Below the pieces are notes generated by a model that did no database searches, was not told the origin of the DNA, and saw only the letters and a list, made by a program, of their open reading frames with translations. Below, piece by piece: positions 33,062 to 35,889 of a stretch of 35,889 nucleotides of DNA (its first letter is position 1; the number at the start of each line of letters is the position of its first letter). Both the position numbers and the translations under genes were made by a program. The stretch comes from Nitrospiraceae bacterium (lineage in GTDB: Bacteria > Nitrospirota > Nitrospiria > Nitrospirales > Nitrospiraceae): contig CAKKRE010000059.1 in NCBI GenBank assembly GCA_919902505.1, positions 1 to 35,889 on the forward strand, in the 5' to 3' direction.

Positions 33062-33331
33062 TTGCTCATCCTCAAGCCCACTACCCGGTTTCTCAAAGAT
33101 CTGAAGGTGGCCAAAAAACGAGGACAGGACATCGACGCGCTCGAGGTCATTGTTGACCTCCTACAATTTCGAAAGGTCTTGCCCGTCAGAAATAGAGACC
33201 ATGCCCTCTCCGGCAATTGGAAACATCACCGGGAATGCCACATTGCTCCCGACTGGCTCCTGATTTACAGAACCGATGATGAATTCCTGTACCTGGAGCG
33301 TACCGGCTCACATGCCGACCTGTTCGAGTAA
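33062..33331 (+). CDS. yafQ: YafQ-family mRNA interferase toxin (TTG start)
   Basis: The 89-residue product matches the YafQ/RelE fold toxins that cleave mRNA on the ribosome. RFLKDLKVAKKRGQD at the start, then the catalytic blocks DHALSGNWKHHRECH (about 46-60), PDWLLIYR and RTGSHADLFE. These hold the histidines and aspartate needed for cleavage in E. coli YafQ, all present. The start is TTG at 33062, three bases after the antitoxin stop; no ribosome site is visible, so expression probably depends on coupling to the antitoxin. The pair appears complete and functional. Confidence 0.88.
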   Translation: MLILKPTTRFLKDLKVAKKRGQDIDALEVIVDLLQFRKVLPVRNRDHALSGNWKHHRECHIAPDWLLIYRTDDEFLYLERTGSHADLFE

Positions 33332-33427
33332 TTGTTCCTGGTCGTCCCACATCTGTGAGAAAATTTTGGTCGTGTTGGCCCCGATCACACAGAGCTCTCT
33401 CGCCCGCCACTGAGCGCATCGGTTCAT
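33308..33427 (-). CDS. Possible 39-residue ORF overlapping the toxin end
   Basis: On the minus strand an ATG at 33427 opens a frame that starts MNRCAQWRARELCVIGANT and ends KIFSQMWDDQEQLLEQVGM. It overlaps the last 24 bases of yafQ on the other strand. The composition reads like a real protein, but the ribosome site is weak and I recognise no family. It may be the tail of a lost gene. Confidence 0.2.
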   Translation of the reverse strand: MNRCAQWRARELCVIGANTTKIFSQMWDDQEQLLEQVGM

Positions 33428-33703
33428 TGTGAAGCTCTGGATGTGTAATGCCAGTATGGCTGCCTCACTCCTGCTCAGTCTGTACTAACGGCTTGTTCGT
33501 CTTTAACTTCGTTCTCACGTGAGGGAGCGCGAGCGGTCTCGCCTCACGATAATCGATCAGATCAGTCGCACCCTGTCATCCGTCCGTTATCCGCAACGGG
33601 TGAGAGGGAACCCTGCTCCATCCGCGCAGAAGGCGGCGATGCGTCAGCTTGGCCGTCCATTTGCCCTAGGGCTACCAGGAAGGATGAAGAAGAAACAAAA
33701 ACC
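33428..33703. other. Non-coding or decayed stretch in the accessory region
   Basis: I find no supported gene. The longest frame here (from 33519) is Arg/Pro-rich and runs into the methyltransferase frame by chance. No repeats or RNA signals stand out. Confidence 0.4.
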
Positions 33704-33865
33704 ATGCACGCGACAGGCAACGCAGAGGGCTCACCCCACAAAGGCCTGTACGCCTTTGACGACACAAACGGCCCACAAGAGCGTATACTGGCGCCCTTCT
33801 ACGTTGGAGTCACTGCCAAGGAGAGGGCGCGGCATGACGCACCAAGAACGCATCCGCACGTTTGA
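33704..33865 (+). pseudogene. Short GIY-YIG nuclease-like fragment
   Basis: A 53-residue frame starting at the ATG 33704 reads HKGLYAFDDTNG near its start and APFYVGVTAKERARHD later. This has the GLY...YVG spacing of GIY-YIG domains (residues about 14 and 35). It then stops and overlaps the methyltransferase start by 32 bases. The rest of a GIY-YIG domain, including the later catalytic residues, is absent, so it is at best a remnant. The family call is tentative. Confidence 0.3.
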
Positions 33866-34617
33866 CTCGCAAGGAGAGGCCTACAAACAGGCCTTTCAAA
33901 TCTTCCTCGACCACACGGATCAGAAGCGGAACGCCAAGCGATGGCTGCAAGAGGTGGTCGATAGATTGCCGGCGCGCAGAGTCTTCATCGACGCAGGCGC
34001 GGGGAATGGGGAAGTGACCAAGGCGTTGCCGGGGCCTTTACGCGCACCATTGGCATCGAGCCGAACGTCTATCTCCGAGACCAGCTGCACAGACGCTCCC
34101 GACCGCCGAGGCGGTTGGCCTGCCGATCTTGGCCGCTCAACCGGCTGTCCAGAGCGATCTTGTCCTCTGCTCCCACACGTTCTATTACATTCCTCCCGAG
34201 GACTGGCTGGCGCACCTGGAACGCCTCGTCTCGTGGATGGCGCCAGCCGGCGTGACTATCGTGGTGTTGCAGCACCGGGAGAGTGGGTGCATGAACATGG
34301 TGCATCACTTTTTCGGCCACCGGTTTGAGTTGCACCGGGCTGCCGACGCCTTCCAAGCCAAGCATGGGGATCGATACGAGGTCGTGACCACACTGGTTCC
34401 TGCGCACGTCGAGACACCAGACCTCGGCAAGGCCTACACCGTCGCCGAATTTATGCTGAACTTGCTGGATATTACATGTGCGCCCGCCAGGCAAGACGTG
34501 GAAGCATACCTCCAGGCCAACTTCGCCACGCCCGACGGGGGGTACCGTATTCCGGTGCATCAAGACTTTCTTCAGATTCGCCACCGAGCAAAAGTCGGGG
34601 CGGCTGAAACCGTTTGA
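33834..34617 (+). pseudogene. Class I SAM-dependent methyltransferase gene with two frameshifts
   Basis: The ATG at 33834 follows AAGGAGAGG. The first part encodes MTHQERIRTFDSQGEAY and the SAM motif VFIDAGAGNGEVTKAL (to about 34029). The sense then moves to another frame for AFTRTIGIEPNVYLRDQL (34034-34087). It moves again to a third frame for PTAEAVGLPILAAQPAVQSD, SHTFYYIPPEDWLAHLERL and the C-terminus ending at 34617. Both shifts equal the loss of one base; the first is at a GGGG run. The substrate is unknown. The gene is decayed, or the sequence has base errors there. Confidence 0.7.
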
Positions 34618-34980
34618 AATCGGTGCCACGTATCATACTCATCTGGAGAGTTGAACATGCCTACATAGGACCGAGGCATCGCCGGTGACTGCCCCTGCGT
34701 AATCGTCCACCGTAGGGTTCGAACGAACCCCCAGCTATCCTGCCGTCAATTGCACACTGATCCGGCTCCCATTCTGCGGGGGAGTGGCGGAAATCGAAAT
34801 ACGATTGTACTCGTGATTTGTCCCTACCCCCGACGGGGAGCCGCAAGCAGGGATTACGGCGCGCCGGTTATCTGGATCAAGGCCTATCAGCCGAGTCAGC
34901 GCTCCCGCAACCGGCTGAGCCGTTACGTCATCAGGCCAATATGTCCAGGATCACTGCCGAGCCTCTCGGGACCGGCCTGC
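34618..34980. other. Stretch without recognisable genes
   Basis: Frames exist in this stretch but none shows family motifs, a ribosome site or protein-like composition. A short palindrome GGGTTCG-AA-CGAACCC is at 34715-34730. Confidence 0.4.
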
Positions 34981-34983
34981 TGA

Positions 34984-35169
34984 GGGCGGGAGGCCTCCAC
35001 CTACGACCGGGCGCGGAAAACCTGGCTCTGTCGGGAGCATGCAAAGGAACGGCTCTGTGAGTTCTGCCAGTCGGAACGGGCCTGGGCGTGTCTCTGTTAT
35101 GTCGAGGATGACGTACTCTGTGAGGTCTGGCTCTGTGCGGATTGTGCGGGATTGACGTGGCAGCGGTGA
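34984..35169 (+). pseudogene. Cys-rich (zinc-binding-like) fragment without a start codon
   Basis: After a TGA at 34981-34983 the frame reads YDRARKTWLCREHAKERLC, then EFCQSERAWACLC, VLCEVWLCADC and ends TWQR at a TGA. Nine cysteines and a histidine in about 40 residues are spaced like a double zinc finger. There is no ATG, GTG or TTG in a sensible place, so this looks like the 3' remainder of a gene whose front is lost. No family name is assigned. Confidence 0.35.
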
Positions 35170-35196
35170 AGGTTCGTCGCGTAGTGGTCCTAAGCG

Positions 35197-35227
35197 AAAA
35201 AGCCAAGGGGCATTCTCACCCCTTGGC
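35197..35227 (-). terminator. Rho-independent terminator of the lipoprotein gene
   Basis: GCCAAGGGG (35202-35210) and CCCCTTGGC (35219-35227) form a nine-bp stem. On the minus strand it is followed by TTTTT. It lies about 35 bases after the lipoprotein stop codon. Confidence 0.8.
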
Positions 35228-35260
35228 CTTAGCGTGTTGCTTTCTCACAATACCGGCGCA

Positions 35261-35731
35261 TTAATCTCTGTCTCTCCCATGGCCCTTCCCTTTCCCATTT
35301 CCTCTCCCCCGCCCTGGATTGTCTGGACGGCCATTTCCCTTGTACTTCACCTTGTGCTCTTCATAGTAGAGGTAGGGTCTATCGGTCTCTAGCTCAAGGC
35401 TGACGTAGTTGCTCTTATCGAGCATCAGGGTCGAAGGCAGCGTCATCCCTACCTGCCAACTTCCCCCATTCATGTAAAAATAGCTCCCGGTACTGACGTT
35501 CACATAGACGCCGCTCGACGGATAGTACTGATAACGATACCGGACTTCCTTCGCGCGCCGCCCATGTGCGGGTGCCCATGACGGCGGGCCGCCTCGCGGG
35601 GTCGCAACGATCACCGGTTCCGGCGCAGGGTTCCCGACCGATACGCCCACTCCGACATTAGGGTTCCTTCCGTCCGTCGCACATCCTGCAAGGAACAGGG
35701 TCCCGATTCCTGCTAGCAGCAACTTCTTCAT
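35261..35731 (-). CDS. Lipoprotein with a Gly/Arg/Lys-rich basic tail
   Basis: The 156-residue product starts MKKLLLAGIGTLFLAGC, a lipoprotein signal with Cys17. A short Gly/Val/Pro-rich region leads to a Tyr-rich domain (VRYRYQYYPSSGVYVNV, then YFYMNGGSWQ) at about 63-125. The last 25 residues are almost only Gly, Arg, Lys, Asn, Asp and His. AGGAGGG lies 9 bases before the ATG. Similar Tyr-rich small lipoproteins are found in other environmental bacteria, without known function. It has its own terminator and stands alone. Confidence 0.75.
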   Translation of the reverse strand: MKKLLLAGIGTLFLAGCATDGRNPNVGVGVSVGNPAPEPVIVATPRGGPPSWAPAHGRRAKEVRYRYQYYPSSGVYVNVSTGSYFYMNGGSWQVGMTLPSTLMLDKSNYVSLELETDRPYLYYEEHKVKYKGNGRPDNPGRGRGNGKGKGHGRDRD

Positions 35732-35835
35732 TCCAAGTCCCTCCTGATTTTCATGAGACGATACGCAGGCGTTTTCAGCGTCCCGTCGGCCTCTTTTTCC
35801 TACAGAACACCGGCCGAACCATTATCGGACTGTAA

Positions 35836-35889
35836 AGAGCCTGTTGCACAAACCCATTGACACCTAGGTAATACTATGCATAATAAGCG
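35836..35889. mobile_element. Possible insertion-sequence end at the right edge
   Basis: GAGCCTGTTGCACAAACCC (from about 35837) resembles the terminal repeats of several insertion sequences of the IS5/IS903 type. A promoter lies just inside: TTGACA (35857-35862) and, after 16 bases, CATAAT (35879-35884). The window ends before any transposase can be seen, so the call is weak. Confidence 0.3.
35857..35884 (+). promoter_or_regulatory. Strong sigma-70-like promoter near the right edge
   Basis: Consensus TTGACA at 35857-35862 is followed by a 16-base spacer and CATAAT (five of six), or an 18-base spacer and TAATAA. It reads out of the window to the right and could drive the gene of a possible insertion sequence. 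Confidence 0.5.

Noticed and set aside
34715..34730. GGGTTCGAACGAACCC, resembling a tRNA T arm
   Set aside because: No acceptor, D or anticodon arms fit around it; it is a simple palindrome.
1..35889. CRISPR array or prophage module
   Set aside because: No regularly spaced direct repeats and no phage structural genes were seen; only a decayed integrase fragment remains.

Overview
The window is a G+C-rich bacterial chromosome segment that most resembles the genus Nitrospira or a close relative in the phylum Nitrospirota. That placement is an inference. It rests on two genes built from PCP_red-type repeats (a domain named after protochlorophyllide reductase), on the way aromatic amino acid genes run into cmk, plsC, rpsA and sppA, and on the general style of the proteins. 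No rRNA or other taxonomic marker is present.

Layout. Bases 1-57 are one end of a palindromic interspersed repeat whose full copy lies at 32484-32673. Bases 137-1845 hold an Mrp-type P-loop ATPase and a zinc-ribbon/PCP_red protein, closed by a strong hairpin terminator. A His-rich membrane protein follows (1956-2699). From 2842 to 16958 all genes lie on the + strand, tightly packed: yebC, ruvA, a Cys-rich secreted protein, ruvB, then pheA, a hisC-type aminotransferase, a DAHP synthase, tyrA, aroA, cmk, plsC, rpsA, sppA, an HU/IHF-like protein and a four-repeat PCP_red protein. Together they cover Holliday junction branch migration (ruvC is not here), synthesis of phenylalanine and tyrosine, CMP recycling, phospholipid acylation, ribosomal protein S1 and membrane proteolysis.

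Bases 17238-23813 are a mixed region: a small hypothetical gene, a seven-bladed FG-GAP/VCBS lipoprotein, a small membrane protein, a mini zinc ribbon, a penicillin-binding D,D-carboxypeptidase, a secreted hypothetical, a LysR regulator divergent from a lipoprotein-type truncated hemoglobin, and two small genes. Bases 23845-28395 are a minus-strand block read as sigma factor, HtrA-like protease, lipB and glutamate dehydrogenase; lipB and gdhA overlap as TGATG. Bases 28694-32209 are + strand: trmI, an SDR oxidoreductase, a small exported protein, aroE and aroK. With aroF and aroA, part of the shikimate pathway is present; aroB, aroD/Q and aroC must lie elsewhere.

A tRNA-Arg(TCG) at 32296-32372 marks the edge of an accessory region. 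Directly after it lies the wreck of a tyrosine-recombinase gene. Its last part still reads through the tRNA in antisense, and a roughly 190-bp palindromic MITE-like element has split it next to its catalytic-Tyr motif. Then come a DinJ-YafQ toxin-antitoxin pair with an apparently leaderless promoter and a built-in operator, fragments including a GIY-YIG-like piece, a twice-frameshifted methyltransferase gene, a Cys-rich fragment, and a lipoprotein gene. The last 50 bases contain a possible insertion-sequence end with a promoter. The accessory end (32373-35889) is the least ordinary part of the window.
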